A DNA stretch of 49,414 bases from Bacillota bacterium. Its GTDB lineage: Bacteria; Bacillota; Clostridia; Acetivibrionales; DSM-1351. Below, one piece after another: positions 24,909 to 33,477 of this stretch. The first letter of the stretch is position 1; the number at the start of each line of letters is the position of its first letter. The stretch is taken from positions 1 to 49,414 of the forward strand of contig JAEZIB010000003.1 in the NCBI GenBank assembly GCA_023416275.1. The letters run 5' to 3'. The notes beneath the pieces are model-generated. The model worked only from the letters and a program-made list of their open reading frames with translations, was not told the origin of the DNA and made no database searches. The position numbers and the translations under genes were made by a program.

Positions 24909-26468
24909 TTAAAGCATTAAAATCCCCCTCTCATCATAAACACTTCCTTTATTCTCATTCCTTATTGCTCTATCCAATGCCATTATAAGTGCAACAGCAC
25001 CGTCAATACGCTCTGTGCTTTTCTCTTTGTCAGGTTTAATGTTTCCTGCCGGGTCAGTTTTTACATAGATATTATCCATCATCCACCTAAGAACTGGGTT
25101 TCCTCCGTGTGCTATCCTTTTTTCCAGAGTCAACTTCATTAATTCCTTTGAAGATGGTGACATATCCTTGTAGCCTTGTCCGAAAGGTATTACAGTAAAA
25201 CCCATTCCCTCAAGGTTCTGTACCATTTGAACTGCTCCCCAACGGTCAAAGGCAATTTCTTTTATATTATACTGAGTTCCAAGTTCCTCTATAAAAGTTT
25301 CAATGTAGCCATAATGAATTACATTGCCTTCTGTAGTTTTTATAAAGCCTTGCTTCTTCCATATGTCGTATGGCACATGATCTCTTCTAACTCTTAGTTT
25401 GAGATTATCGTCAGGCATCCAGAAGTATGGAAGCACTATATATTTTTCATCAGCTGTTCTTGGCGGAAATACCAACACAAATGCTGTAATATCCGTTGTG
25501 CTTGAAAGGTCAAGACCTGCATAGCATGCTCTGTCTCTAACGGCTTCAAGGTTTACCTTGAATGAGCACTCATCCCATTTGTCCATTGGCATCCAGCGGG
25601 TAGACTGCTTTACCCACTGGTTAAGCCTTAACTGCCGGAATATATTCTCTTCGGCTGGGTTTTCTTTAGCACTGAGGTATGCATTCCTTACCTTTTCAAT
25701 GCCAATGGTGTGTCCAAGTGAGGGATTAGCCTTGTACCAGTTCTTTTCATCACTCCAATCATCATTATCAGCAATTCCATATATAACAGGGTAATAGGTA
25801 GTGTCGATTTTTCTTCCATCTATTATGTCCTGTGCTTTTTGGTGCTGCTCATAGCATATTGAGTTTCTATCTGTACCTGCTGTAGTAATTAAAAAAAATA
25901 GCGGTTGAAGTCTTGCATCACCGCTACCTTTAGTCATTACGTCAAATAAATCCCTATTCGGCTGTGCATGTAATTCATCAAAGACAACTGCATGAACGTT
26001 AAGTCCATGTTTAGTATAGGCTTCAGCGGATAGCACTTGATAAAAGCTGTTTGTTGGCTTATATACAAGACGTTTTACAGACATAATCGGCTTTATTCTT
26101 TTTTTAAGAGCAGGACACTGGTCAACCATATCTACTGCAACATCAAATACTATGGATGCTTGTTGTCTGTCAGAAGCACAGCCATATACTTCAGCACCCC
26201 ATTCACCATCACCACATGTCATGTATAAAGCAATTCCGGCAGCAAGCTCACTCTTTCCATTCTTTTTTGGTATTTCCACATAAGCAGTGTTGTACTGCCT
26301 ATAACCGTTATTTTTTACTGTTCCAAATACATCACAAATAATTTTATTCTGCCATGGTAGTAAATCAAACGGAACACCTTTCCACTGACCCTTTGTATGC
26401 TTTAAGCAATTAATAAATTTAACGGCTCTCTGTGCTTTTTCTTCATCATACACTCTTCTTACCCCCAC
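24909..26468 (-). CDS. terminase large subunit
   Basis: 519 residues. The N-terminal ATPase has Walker A EIPKKNGKSELAAG near residue 70 and Walker B AVVFDELHAQ near 160. The C-terminal RNase H-like nuclease shows acidic residues in AGLDLSSTTDITAF near 318, EIAFDRWGAVQMVQ and RIDGAVALIMALDRA. It pumps DNA into the prohead and cuts the concatemer. Overlaps the small subunit gene by 23 bases. Confidence 0.95.
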   Translation of the reverse strand: MGVRRVYDEEKAQRAVKFINCLKHTKGQWKGVPFDLLPWQNKIICDVFGTVKNNGYRQYNTAYVEIPKKNGKSELAAGIALYMTCGDGEWGAEVYGCASDRQQASIVFDVAVDMVDQCPALKKRIKPIMSVKRLVYKPTNSFYQVLSAEAYTKHGLNVHAVVFDELHAQPNRDLFDVMTKGSGDARLQPLFFLITTAGTDRNSICYEQHQKAQDIIDGRKIDTTYYPVIYGIADNDDWSDEKNWYKANPSLGHTIGIEKVRNAYLSAKENPAEENIFRQLRLNQWVKQSTRWMPMDKWDECSFKVNLEAVRDRACYAGLDLSSTTDITAFVLVFPPRTADEKYIVLPYFWMPDDNLKLRVRRDHVPYDIWKKQGFIKTTEGNVIHYGYIETFIEELGTQYNIKEIAFDRWGAVQMVQNLEGMGFTVIPFGQGYKDMSPSSKELMKLTLEKRIAHGGNPVLRWMMDNIYVKTDPAGNIKPDKEKSTERIDGAVALIMALDRAIRNENKGSVYDERGILML

Positions 26469-26946
26469 TTAGTAGGATAAGTTCCATAGGATCGTCTATA
26501 TCTTGCTGAACATTATCTGAAGCTATTCTGCTTCTAGCAGATGGTGTCATGCCAAACTGCTCACAAAACTTATTCATTATTTTAAGATAAGTTTGGGCGA
26601 TTGATACCTGCGGCACCTGCTGCCAGTATCCCGATGGTGTTTTTACAATTGTTCCGTGCTTTGTTATGAACTCTTCTGCTTCCTTCCATCTTGCATATGC
26701 CTGACAGTAGCCTGCAAATGCCGCCATATCAACTTCTGTAAGTATGCCAAGCTGTTCAAGCTGTTTTACTGTTCTTCGCCATTCCTTTTTAGCCTCACTG
26801 TCAAGCCATGTTGGACATTTGGGAGCTTTTTTACTTGGCTTTGGTTCTGTTTTGTTTAACTTCCTTTTGCCTGGGTTGCCTTCGAGCTCCTTTATTGCAG
26901 TAGGCTTTGGCTTTCTTCCTCTCTGTGCCACAGATATCACCTCCAA
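26446..26946 (-). CDS. terminase small subunit, P27 family
   Basis: 166 residues: RGRKPKPTAIKELEGNPGKR near the start, then PTWLDSEAKKEWRRTVKQLE and FAGYCQAYARWKEAEEFI. This is the P27 family signature. It recognises the packaging site and recruits the large subunit. GGAGGTGATATC ribosome region upstream; the first residues MEVIS may be skipped in favour of a later start near AQRGRKP. Confidence 0.92.
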   Translation of the reverse strand: MEVISVAQRGRKPKPTAIKELEGNPGKRKLNKTEPKPSKKAPKCPTWLDSEAKKEWRRTVKQLEQLGILTEVDMAAFAGYCQAYARWKEAEEFITKHGTIVKTPSGYWQQVPQVSIAQTYLKIMNKFCEQFGMTPSARSRIASDNVQQDIDDPMELILLSGGKKSV

Positions 26947-27019
26947 TCTTAGTAATTTTCTATATAAGAAAAGGACCTACCGGAGTAAGCCCTTCAATTT
27001 TTAATTTTATTAACCCTAT

Positions 27020-27520
27020 TTATTTCAATTTAAAATGCTTGAAATCAAACCTTTTACTATCCAAATCTGAAATCTCCCTAACATTCTCGGCAATAGCTTC
27101 CCTTAAAACTCTTAATGGTATTTTATTATCATGATAACCTTGCCAGATTATATTAAGATAGCGATTTGTTGGCTTAGCAGGAAGTTCCTGATAATCTTTA
27201 GCCATTATATATACCATTGCCTTTATATTACCGTTCTTTGTTGCTACTTCGACTTCTTCCTTCACATACAACTTTGGATATGCTTCGTAGAGGTCTAGTG
27301 CTTTCTCGCACTGAATGGTTATCTCCCACAAAACTATGGGGACAGCGCTTCCCTGTCTTTTTTCAATATTTGCAACACCATTGTTTATTCCTCTGAAGGT
27401 CAATCTGTAATTTCTTAATTTTCCTGTTCCTATAACCTTTGCATTAGGACATCTATGGCTCATTTGCTTAAGATTCATGTTTGAACCGTAAGCCCCATAT
27501 ATTTTGGTTTCATTTTTCAT
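27020..27520 (-). CDS. gamma-glutamylcyclotransferase-like (AIG2/GGCT) protein
   Basis: 166 residues with the YGAYGSNMN phosphate-like loop at residues 9-17, then LRNYRLTFRGINNGVANIEK and VPIVLWEITIQCEKALDLYE, where the conserved glutamate lies in the DLYEAYPKLY segment. GGCT-like enzymes release 5-oxoproline from gamma-glutamyl amines or peptides. The phage version stands beside an amidoligase, a pairing predicted by comparative genomics to make and break isopeptide-type links. Cellular target unknown. Confidence 0.88.
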   Translation of the reverse strand: MKNETKIYGAYGSNMNLKQMSHRCPNAKVIGTGKLRNYRLTFRGINNGVANIEKRQGSAVPIVLWEITIQCEKALDLYEAYPKLYVKEEVEVATKNGNIKAMVYIMAKDYQELPAKPTNRYLNIIWQGYHDNKIPLRVLREAIAENVREISDLDSKRFDFKHFKLK

Positions 27521-27594
27521 CGTATAAATGCTCCTCTTCGTTTTTGATTGGGGCTGTGAGAGCCTTGTCCGCCCTCACAAGCCCATGCTTACCT

Positions 27595-28500
27595 TCAAGC
27601 GGCATTGCGCCAAGCCGAGTTCCCACTCAGACATGCAAGGAAGTGATGTCTGCAGGTTTCAAATTCCTCACCGATAAGTCCAAGCCTAAGCATCCAGCAA
27701 CGGAAGGTGTACTTTTCGTTGTCCGTATAGGTTCTTCTTGCACTTGCAGACTTTTGGCTGATTGCCTGATGGCTTACCGCAAGGCAGAATTGTATGTATG
27801 CCTTAATCTTTCCTGCATGGGTTGTCCCATTAAAAAGTCTGAATTCAACCGTTCCCTTATCAAAAACGCTGTGAAGGTTAAGCCCATGGTATCTGCTGTT
27901 ATGATAATGTCTGCTTCTGTTCTCCTGTCCGAAACCTGCGTACCAAATGTCTGCCAAAGCTTCCAAGGTCTTAGGCTTTTTCTTGTTTATCGTTGTTATT
28001 AGGTTTTCGTTTACCTTTTTGCAGTATCTTAATCTTGCAGGATCTATCTCCAAGCTTTTATATAATAAGTCCTCCTTGCTTGCCATGAGGTTGATTAGGT
28101 TTTTCAAGCTTAGCGGCGTGTGTTTTTTTGCATCTACATGAATGTGTATTCCGCATTGGTATTTGCTGTCGCTAAGTGCTCCTGCGTGTCTTAGCTGTCT
28201 TACCAGCTCTTGAAGTGTTTCAATGTCCTCGTAGGTTAATATTGGGCTTACAAGTTCCACACTATAATCCCTATCCGCTGTAACAATCCGACCGTATTCT
28301 TTTTTGTGGGCTAAAATGCTCGCATCGCTAACAAATTTCCAACCTCTGCCGTCTGATGTTGTAACCTTGTATTCATCGTAAGTGCCACCCTTGTGTTCAA
28401 GCCTTGCTCCCACTCCGAAAAATTTTACCGCAATCTCTGCAGCCTTTGCCCTTGTTATCCCTGTCATTTCAATTTCAATTCCGAATCTCTGTGTTTTCAT
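27595..28500 (-). CDS. amidoligase (ATP-grasp-like COOH-NH2 ligase)
   Basis: 301 residues. FGIEIEMTGITRAKAAEIAV, the GWKFVSDASI strand, VELVSPILTY, CGIHIHVDA and TVEFRLFNGTTHAGKIKAYI are the hallmarks of the Amidoligase_2 family. These ligate amino groups to carboxyls with ATP. Residues about 248-300 form a separate C-terminal module (DNEKYTFRCWMLRLGLIGEE ... GNSAWRN) shared with the neighbouring 265-residue gene. It sits in line with the GGCT-like gene 74 bp downstream. Substrate likely a peptide or cell-wall component; not determinable here. Confidence 0.88.
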   Translation of the reverse strand: MKTQRFGIEIEMTGITRAKAAEIAVKFFGVGARLEHKGGTYDEYKVTTSDGRGWKFVSDASILAHKKEYGRIVTADRDYSVELVSPILTYEDIETLQELVRQLRHAGALSDSKYQCGIHIHVDAKKHTPLSLKNLINLMASKEDLLYKSLEIDPARLRYCKKVNENLITTINKKKPKTLEALADIWYAGFGQENRSRHYHNSRYHGLNLHSVFDKGTVEFRLFNGTTHAGKIKAYIQFCLAVSHQAISQKSASARRTYTDNEKYTFRCWMLRLGLIGEEFETCRHHFLACLSGNSAWRNAA

Positions 28501-28643
28501 TGTAATTTGCCCCTTCCAAAGTAAATATTTTCCTTTTATTAGTGTACATATTAGCTCTGAAAGAGGCTTATATCCAGTTAATTAAGAGCATATTATCAAC
28601 AAATAACACAGCGATTTTTTGTGCATTTTACAGTAGTTTTTAG

Positions 28644-29441
28644 TTACTTTATTTCGTTTAATTCTGCATTTGGTCTAACTAATATAGGGCTATTTGATAC
28701 TCTTTCTGTCTTCCTATAAGCCCCATTTCCTTCAAGGTATTTAAGAAGTAGCATTCTCGACTTTTTATACTCACTTCCTACAAAGCCAAGCCTAATTAAC
28801 CATGTCCTCATTGTAAATTTATAATTGTCTGTAGCTGTAGGCTTTGGTGATGCATGTTTCAAGCCTCTTGCACTTTGGCTAAGAAGTGAAATAAACTGTG
28901 TATATGCTTCGAGTCTATCTGGCTCCTGTAGATGTTTGAAAAACTTGAAGGTTATAGTATTGTTAGTAAAATCAAATTCAATTCCGTGGTAACCACTCTC
29001 TTGCTTTCCGGCTATTTCAGTTTTAAATTCCTCAATTGTCTGTTGTTGTGCTTTGTTCAACTCTGCAATAAAATCAGCTTGTAAAATATCAGCTTCAATT
29101 TCAAATACCTTTTTTACAATAGGCTGTTTACTGTAAAGCATGTTAAGCATATTTCGAAGCGTGCTACATGTGTGTCCTTCCATCAGAATTGTAATTTCAA
29201 AGTCAAGGGCATCGTTTACCTGTTGTTGTTCCTGTGCTGACATTTCTTTTTCTTCATTTGTTCCATTAATCAGTACTTCAAGTTCAACCTCTACATCATC
29301 TAATGTAATTCTCCCTGCTCTATCAATTGTATAAGTTAGTCCATTAATTGTTATCATGTATGCAAAACTCGGAACTCCCATATATTTTGCTTTCACTCCT
29401 GCATGTTCTTCCAAGGCTTTAATTATCTGCTTTCTGTCCAT
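28644..29441 (-). CDS. virulence-related-type phage protein sharing the amidoligase C-terminal module
   Basis: 265 residues from the ATG seven bases after GGAGGG (a TTG six codons earlier is open but lacks a site). The N-terminal 60 residues form a small beta domain (MGVPSFAYMITINGLTYTID). The middle is helical and acidic. Residues about 205-252 (TDNYKFTMRTWLIRLGFVGS ... LLKYLEGNGAYRK) align with the C-terminus of the amidoligase. Homologues are often called virulence-related in phage annotation without a known function. The shared module suggests both bind the same partner. Confidence 0.75.
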   Translation of the reverse strand: MDRKQIIKALEEHAGVKAKYMGVPSFAYMITINGLTYTIDRAGRITLDDVEVELEVLINGTNEEKEMSAQEQQQVNDALDFEITILMEGHTCSTLRNMLNMLYSKQPIVKKVFEIEADILQADFIAELNKAQQQTIEEFKTEIAGKQESGYHGIEFDFTNNTITFKFFKHLQEPDRLEAYTQFISLLSQSARGLKHASPKPTATDNYKFTMRTWLIRLGFVGSEYKKSRMLLLKYLEGNGAYRKTERVSNSPILVRPNAELNEIK

Positions 29442-29530
29442 TTGTAATCCCTCCTGCAATTTTTGTTATTACATATATGGCTCTAAATCACAGTAATTGC
29501 AAGGGTTTTATTACATTTAGTCATTGTTTT

Positions 29531-29659
29531 TTATATTACACTTGATGCCTGCAAAACAAAAACAAAAAAGTTCAACACCTTTACTCCACATTTAATACTC
29601 TGCAGCATCCGAGTATAGATGCTTCCATCAAAAAGGCTACCTAGTGTAAGTTTACTCAT
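29531..29659 (-). pseudogene. DNA cytosine-C5 methyltransferase stub
   Basis: The start overlaps the ParB-methyltransferase stop (ATGAGTAA). The first 12 codons MSKLTLGSLFDG match the universal start of phage Dcm enzymes, where FDG-GG forms the S-adenosylmethionine loop. After GS the text becomes unrelated (IYTRMLQSIKCG...) and stops after 42 codons. Nearly the whole enzyme has been deleted. Confidence 0.7.
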
Positions 29660-30893
29660 TGACAGCCACCACCTTACTGTATGTATTTTTTATGCCATCC
29701 CTAATAAGAAACACATCACTGTCAGAACCTTTTTGAGCAATGTACCTTTTCACAATAACATCCGCATATTTTTCGTCAATCTCAATTGTGTAACAGACTC
29801 TGTTTGTTTGCTCACAAGCAATCAGCGTTGAACCGCTACCCCCAAACGGCTCAAGGACAATACAATTGCTCATGCTGCTGTTAGTAATAGGGTAGGCACA
29901 AAGTGCTATTGGCTTCATTGTGGGATGCAGGTCATTCTTCGAAGGTCGGTCAAAGTTCCAGATGGTACTCTGCTTTCTATCTGAATACCATTTGTGCGTG
30001 CCATCCTTTCTCCAACCAAAAAGCACAGGCTCATGTTTCCAGTGATAAGGACTTCTCCCCAATACTAAACTCTGTTTAGCCCAAATACACACACCAGATA
30101 GATATAGTCCAGCATCCTTGAAAGCTTTTCTAAAATTCAAGCCTTCCGTGTCTGCATGGAATACATAAATCGAAGCATCCTTTTCCATACAGTCAGCCAT
30201 ATTGGTAAAGGCTTTCAAAAGGAAACTGTAAAAGTCCTCATCCTTAAGATTATCATTTTGTATTTTCCCAGCCTTCGCTTCATATGCAACATTGTATGGT
30301 GGATCTGTTACAACAAGATTGGCTTTCTTTCCCTCCATTAAAACCCTGTAGACGTTTGAATCCGTACTATCTCCACATACAAGCCTGTGTCTGCCAAGTA
30401 GCCATATATCACCTTTTCTTGTTACAGCAGGCTCCTGCAGTTCTTTCTCTACATCAAAATCATCCTCCTTGATTTCCTTTGAGTGTACATCATTGAATAG
30501 TTCGTCAATCTCTGGCGGTTCAAAGCCTGTAAAGGAAACATCATAATCCAGTTTCTGCAAGTCCTTTATTAAATCAGCCAAAAGCTCTTTATTCCACTCA
30601 CCGCTTATTTTATTAAGAGCAATGTTCAGAGCCTTCTACTTGGTTTTGTCGATATCAATAATTATGCAGTCTATTTCTGTATAGCCTAAGGTTTTCAGTA
30701 CTGATATTCTCTGGTGCCCTCCTATAACTGTTAAATCCTTATTCACAATGATTGGGTCGACATAGCCAAATTCATTTATACTATTCTTAATTTTTTCAAA
30801 CTCTGAGTCACCAGGTTTTAGCTTCTTCCTTGGATTATATTCAGCAGGTACTAAGTTGTCTATTTGTAATTTTTTAAATTCCATCTTCCTCAT
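29652..30893 (-). pseudogene. ParB-domain DNA methyltransferase interrupted by an amber codon
   Basis: One frame, 413 codons, with TAG at 30636-30638. Before it: ParB-like N-terminal domain (MEFKKLQIDNLVPAEYNPRK; VIGGHQRISVLKTLGYTEID). After it the same frame continues KALNIALNKISGEWNKELL, the standard linker, and then the methylase with motif IV TDPPYN and motif I LEPFGGSGSTL. In intact relatives this is a single protein of about 415 residues that methylates adenine or N4-cytosine. With no start codon of quality after the TAG, the methylase is probably not made unless the amber is suppressed. Confidence 0.88.
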
Positions 30894-31314
30894 CCTTCCA
30901 AAATCTAGCTTTTATATAACAGTTGTGGCTGCAATACTTTCTGCGTTTATTGCCATAGCAGCTGAACTCTTTATTACAGTTAGGGCAAATGTATTTATAT
31001 ACTGCTTTGCAATTTTTTTTACGTTTGTCTTGGTTTTCCTTCCACCATGTTCTCCGGCACTCTTCGGAGCAGAAACGACGTTTTGTCCCACGCTTCTTTT
31101 GTTTAATTGACTTTCCACAGCAGGCACAGAGCAAATTTTGGTTTATCTTCTCTTCTACATTCAATGAGACAACCTTGGAATCTCCATCAAGTCCATTGCG
31201 TTTACAATATCCTCTTATGCTGTCTCTTGAAATTCCAAGTACAGCTGCAATTGCCTTGTAGCCAACTCCCTTGAGTCTTAAATCCTGTATCTGTTGCTTT
31301 TCAAATTCAGTCAT
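30874..31314 (-). CDS. HTH and zinc-ribbon DNA-binding protein
   Basis: 146 residues. Residues 1-45 are a helix-turn-helix (LRLKGVGYKAIAAVLGISRD). They are followed by two Cys4-type zinc ribbons: CACCGKSI...RRFCSEECRRTWW and YICPNCNKEFSCYG...YCSHNCY. Likely a phage regulator or nuclease-associated factor. Its end overlaps the start of the ParB-methyltransferase by 20 bases. Confidence 0.8.
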   Translation of the reverse strand: MTEFEKQQIQDLRLKGVGYKAIAAVLGISRDSIRGYCKRNGLDGDSKVVSLNVEEKINQNLLCACCGKSIKQKKRGTKRRFCSEECRRTWWKENQDKRKKNCKAVYKYICPNCNKEFSCYGNKRRKYCSHNCYIKARFWKDEEDGI

Positions 31315-31355
31315 CCAATACTCTCCTTTCTGCGTAAGCAGTATTTAAAAAAGTA

Positions 31356-31408
31356 ATAAAAAAAGCGCCTTAATCAACTGTTTTTACAGCTTTTTAAGCG
31401 CTTTTTCT
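31356..31408 (-). terminator. terminator, cassette-bounding copy 1
   Basis: AAAAAGCGC / GCGCTTTTT arms enclose a smaller CTGTAAAAACAG hairpin, with T-runs on both sides so it can work in both directions. A homologous copy lies at 32637-32690, and the two bracket the 113- and 249-residue genes. Homology extends to about 70 bp. Confidence 0.8.
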
Positions 31409-31441
31409 TTTATATTATATTTATGAAACTAAATAGAAGAT

Positions 31442-31783
31442 TTACCAATCTCTCCATTCTTCAGTTATATCACCTTCAACCTCTAATCCAACTTCTTTTG
31501 CAGCTTTATCAATGAACTCCCATAACTCTTCTCTTTCCATAGTTTCAATAAAATAATCATATTTTTCATTCAATTCATTTAACTCAAGGACTGTTTTCTT
31601 AACACACTCCATAATTACATCTTTCTCTGGATTTTTTCCAAGGGATATTAAATCATCAATATATTTATCCAAGACTTTTTCACTAGCGAGTATACTTTCT
31701 TCAGTGAAAAGCTCGTCTCCCTCTTCCATACTTTCTTTCCATCTAAGCATAGGCTTTTGATTTTTTAACTCAAATAAACTCAT
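31442..31783 (-). CDS. small acidic protein, immunity-like cargo
   Basis: 113 residues, very acidic and helical (FIETMEREELWEFIDKAAKE). I cannot name the family. It follows an AAGGAGGAAG site and lies 18 bp after the YwqG-like gene, so the two form an operon. Pairing with a YwqG/DUF1963 protein and acidity are typical of immunity genes from toxin loci, which is inference only. Confidence 0.65.
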   Translation of the reverse strand: MSLFELKNQKPMLRWKESMEEGDELFTEESILASEKVLDKYIDDLISLGKNPEKDVIMECVKKTVLELNELNEKYDYFIETMEREELWEFIDKAAKEVGLEVEGDITEEWRDW

Positions 31784-31801
31784 GTCTTCCTCCTTATTTT
31801 T

Positions 31802-32551
31802 TTAGCTACTTGATATATTTGCATAGGTATTATCAAAGTTCAAATTTTTCAAATCATCTTTATCTATCATAAATTCCAAGTATCCTGCATCCCACCAGCA
31901 CATACCTACTTCATCAATAGACGAGAGCTTTAAAAGCAAATGCCAGTTTTCAATTCCTTCATTATGTCTTTTAATATCTTTTTTATAATCTATCAACAAA
32001 GGTAAAACCTCATTTTGTAAAATTTGTGCATATTCAGTATTTCCGCTCTCTTTTGCTTCCTGTGCTTCATTCCTGATCTGTTCTTCACTTTTATAATAGT
32101 TAAACATCATCTTACCTAATCCATTACGACAGAAGTAGGCATCCTGTTTAGGATTGCTCGAAAATGTTTCAGGCTGCCCCCACAGTATATCTCCACTATT
32201 ACATAATTCATGATAAGCCTCTTCATACTTATCGACTAAAATTTCGCCAACCTCACTCTCAAATGGAATACAAATTTTAGTATTGAAAGATATTTGATAT
32301 GAAGTGAACTCCCTATACCCGAGGCATACTTCCTCTTTCCCTTCTGGAGGCAATGTTTTCCTTAATTCAGACAAATCTCCATTAAAAAAGAAAATCTTAT
32401 GAGAAATATCATATGCGGGTTCATCCACACCAAGAAAAAAGTATAACATTCCTTGTTTAGGAAAGTGGTCTACTATATCCTCAGATAATTTACGAATAAA
32501 ATTTAAAAGTAAATATACTCCTATATAGATAGACTTCTCATTTAAATCCAT
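31802..32551 (-). CDS. YwqG / DUF1963 family protein, N-terminus apparently shortened
   Basis: 249 residues. Family features: PKQGMLYFFLGVDEP, SGDILWGQPETFSSNPKQDA and the C-terminal WHLLLKLSSIDEVGMCWWDA then GYLEFMIDKDDLKNLNFDN. In YwqG proteins about 45 more residues, including a GGxPxxP motif, normally precede the GxLxFF strand. Here they are absent and no good ribosome site precedes the ATG. The gene was probably clipped when the cassette recombined at the adjacent terminator repeat. Function of the family is unknown, though it clusters with toxin-immunity loci. Confidence 0.8.
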   Translation of the reverse strand: MDLNEKSIYIGVYLLLNFIRKLSEDIVDHFPKQGMLYFFLGVDEPAYDISHKIFFFNGDLSELRKTLPPEGKEEVCLGYREFTSYQISFNTKICIPFESEVGEILVDKYEEAYHELCNSGDILWGQPETFSSNPKQDAYFCRNGLGKMMFNYYKSEEQIRNEAQEAKESGNTEYAQILQNEVLPLLIDYKKDIKRHNEGIENWHLLLKLSSIDEVGMCWWDAGYLEFMIDKDDLKNLNFDNTYANISSS

Positions 32552-32636
32552 AAATATTTCTTCTATTTTTTTAGTAACAGTTAATTGTACTTTTATTTGA
32601 GAATGCTTTCATTTTGCTGTATCAATTTAAAAATCA

Positions 32637-32690
32637 ATAAAAAAAGTGCTTTATTCAACTGTTTTTACAGCATTTTTAAGCGCTTTTACT
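32637..32690 (-). terminator. terminator, cassette-bounding copy 2
   Basis: AAAAGCGCTT / AAGCACTTTTTTT arms with the same inner CTGTAAAAACAG hairpin as copy 1 at 31356-31408. It lies between the cos-like region and the YwqG cassette. Confidence 0.8.
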
Positions 32691-32851
32691 TATTTATTTT
32701 TATATTTTTCAAATCCCTTAAAGCTTCGACTTTTCAAGGGTTGAACACAATTTTATTTGTTTTTATATGTAATACCTTTCCGCAAAAAAATAATATGTTA
32801 AGACCCTTATGGAAGTTAGCATTCACCTATATTTTTAACCTCAATTTGTAT

Positions 32852-32892
32852 CCCCCCTTGTTTAATTCTGCGAAATTTCACGCGAAGGGGGG
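32852..32892. other. cos-like packaging site candidate
   Basis: Inverted arms CCCCCCTT (32852-32859) and AAGGGGGG (32885-32892) flank an AT-rich 25-bp core. They lie 70 bp downstream of the HNH nuclease gene. HNH-linked phages of this type cut DNA at G-rich cos sites near this gene, so this is the best packaging-site candidate. The remaining bases of 32552-32961, apart from the terminator, hold no supported gene. Confidence 0.45.
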
Positions 32893-32961
32893 CAGCGGTT
32901 GGTGTGTAAGGGTTTGCAGAGATTTGATAGCCCCTATGGTGTCGATTTGAACCTTTACGCA

Positions 32962-33315
32962 TTAATATCTATACTCTTGGTATCTATCCTCAGTCATTGT
33001 TTTTCTATCATGACACTTCTTACAAAGTGACTGCCAGTTTCTTTCATCCCAAAACAGAGCTTTGTTACATCTATGAGGAGTAATGTGGTCAACCACTGTT
33101 GCCTTGACCAGCTTGCTTTCCTTCAAGCAATAAATACACAGCGGATGGCTTTCTAAGTATCTCTTACTGGCTGTTCGCCATCTGCTGTCATAGCCTCGCT
33201 CCTCTGCACTCTTACGTTTGTTAATATCTAGGTTGCTGTGTTTATCACAATAGCTTCCGCTTGTCAGTTCAGGACAGCCTGGATGCTTGCAAGGTTTTAG
33301 CGGTTTCATTGGCAT
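32962..33315 (-). CDS. HNH endonuclease (packaging-associated)
   Basis: 117 residues. Zinc-like cysteines in CKHPGCPELTSGSYCDKH, then the YDSRWRTASKRYLESHPLCI segment followed by YC, the catalytic VDHITPHR and the closing NWQSLCKKCHDRKT. This is the HK97 gp74-type HNH nuclease that nicks at cos with the terminase. It is the first gene of the packaging half, followed by the G-rich site at 32852-32892. Confidence 0.93.
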   Translation of the reverse strand: MPMKPLKPCKHPGCPELTSGSYCDKHSNLDINKRKSAEERGYDSRWRTASKRYLESHPLCIYCLKESKLVKATVVDHITPHRCNKALFWDERNWQSLCKKCHDRKTMTEDRYQEYRY

Positions 33316-33350
33316 TTCGTTTAGCTCCTGTTCCTAGTAATTAAAAATTG

Positions 33351-33387
33351 CAGGCAGTGTATAAAAGGAGCAACTCTCACTGCCTGT
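33351..33387 (-). terminator. terminator between membrane protein and HNH genes
   Basis: Perfect 9-bp arms CAGGCAGTG / CACTGCCTG (33351-33359 and 33379-33387), followed on the minus strand by CAATTTTTAA. It would cut off the HNH gene from the upstream transcript unless antiterminated. Confidence 0.7.
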
Positions 33388-33405
33388 AATGTTAAGGCTA
33401 AAATA

Positions 33406-33437
33406 GAAAAACCACTACAAATTATCCTGTAATGATT
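33406..33437 (-). repeat. degenerate third copy of the late-leader hairpin
   Basis: AAATCATTACAGG...GTAGTGGTTTTT is recognisably related to the hairpins at 34322-34367 and 35594-35625, but the GTCC array and TATAAT are gone. It stands downstream of the 239-residue membrane protein gene, so each cargo unit ends in a version of the same hairpin. Confidence 0.5.
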
Positions 33438-33477
33438 TCATAATAATAATACTACCATAAGAGCTTGTACTCTCTTT

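Noticed and set aside
32585..32950. A plus-strand open frame of about 120 codons near the cos-like site
   Set aside because: Phe-rich antisense text across a terminator and the G-rich repeat; no start signal and all real neighbours are on the other strand.
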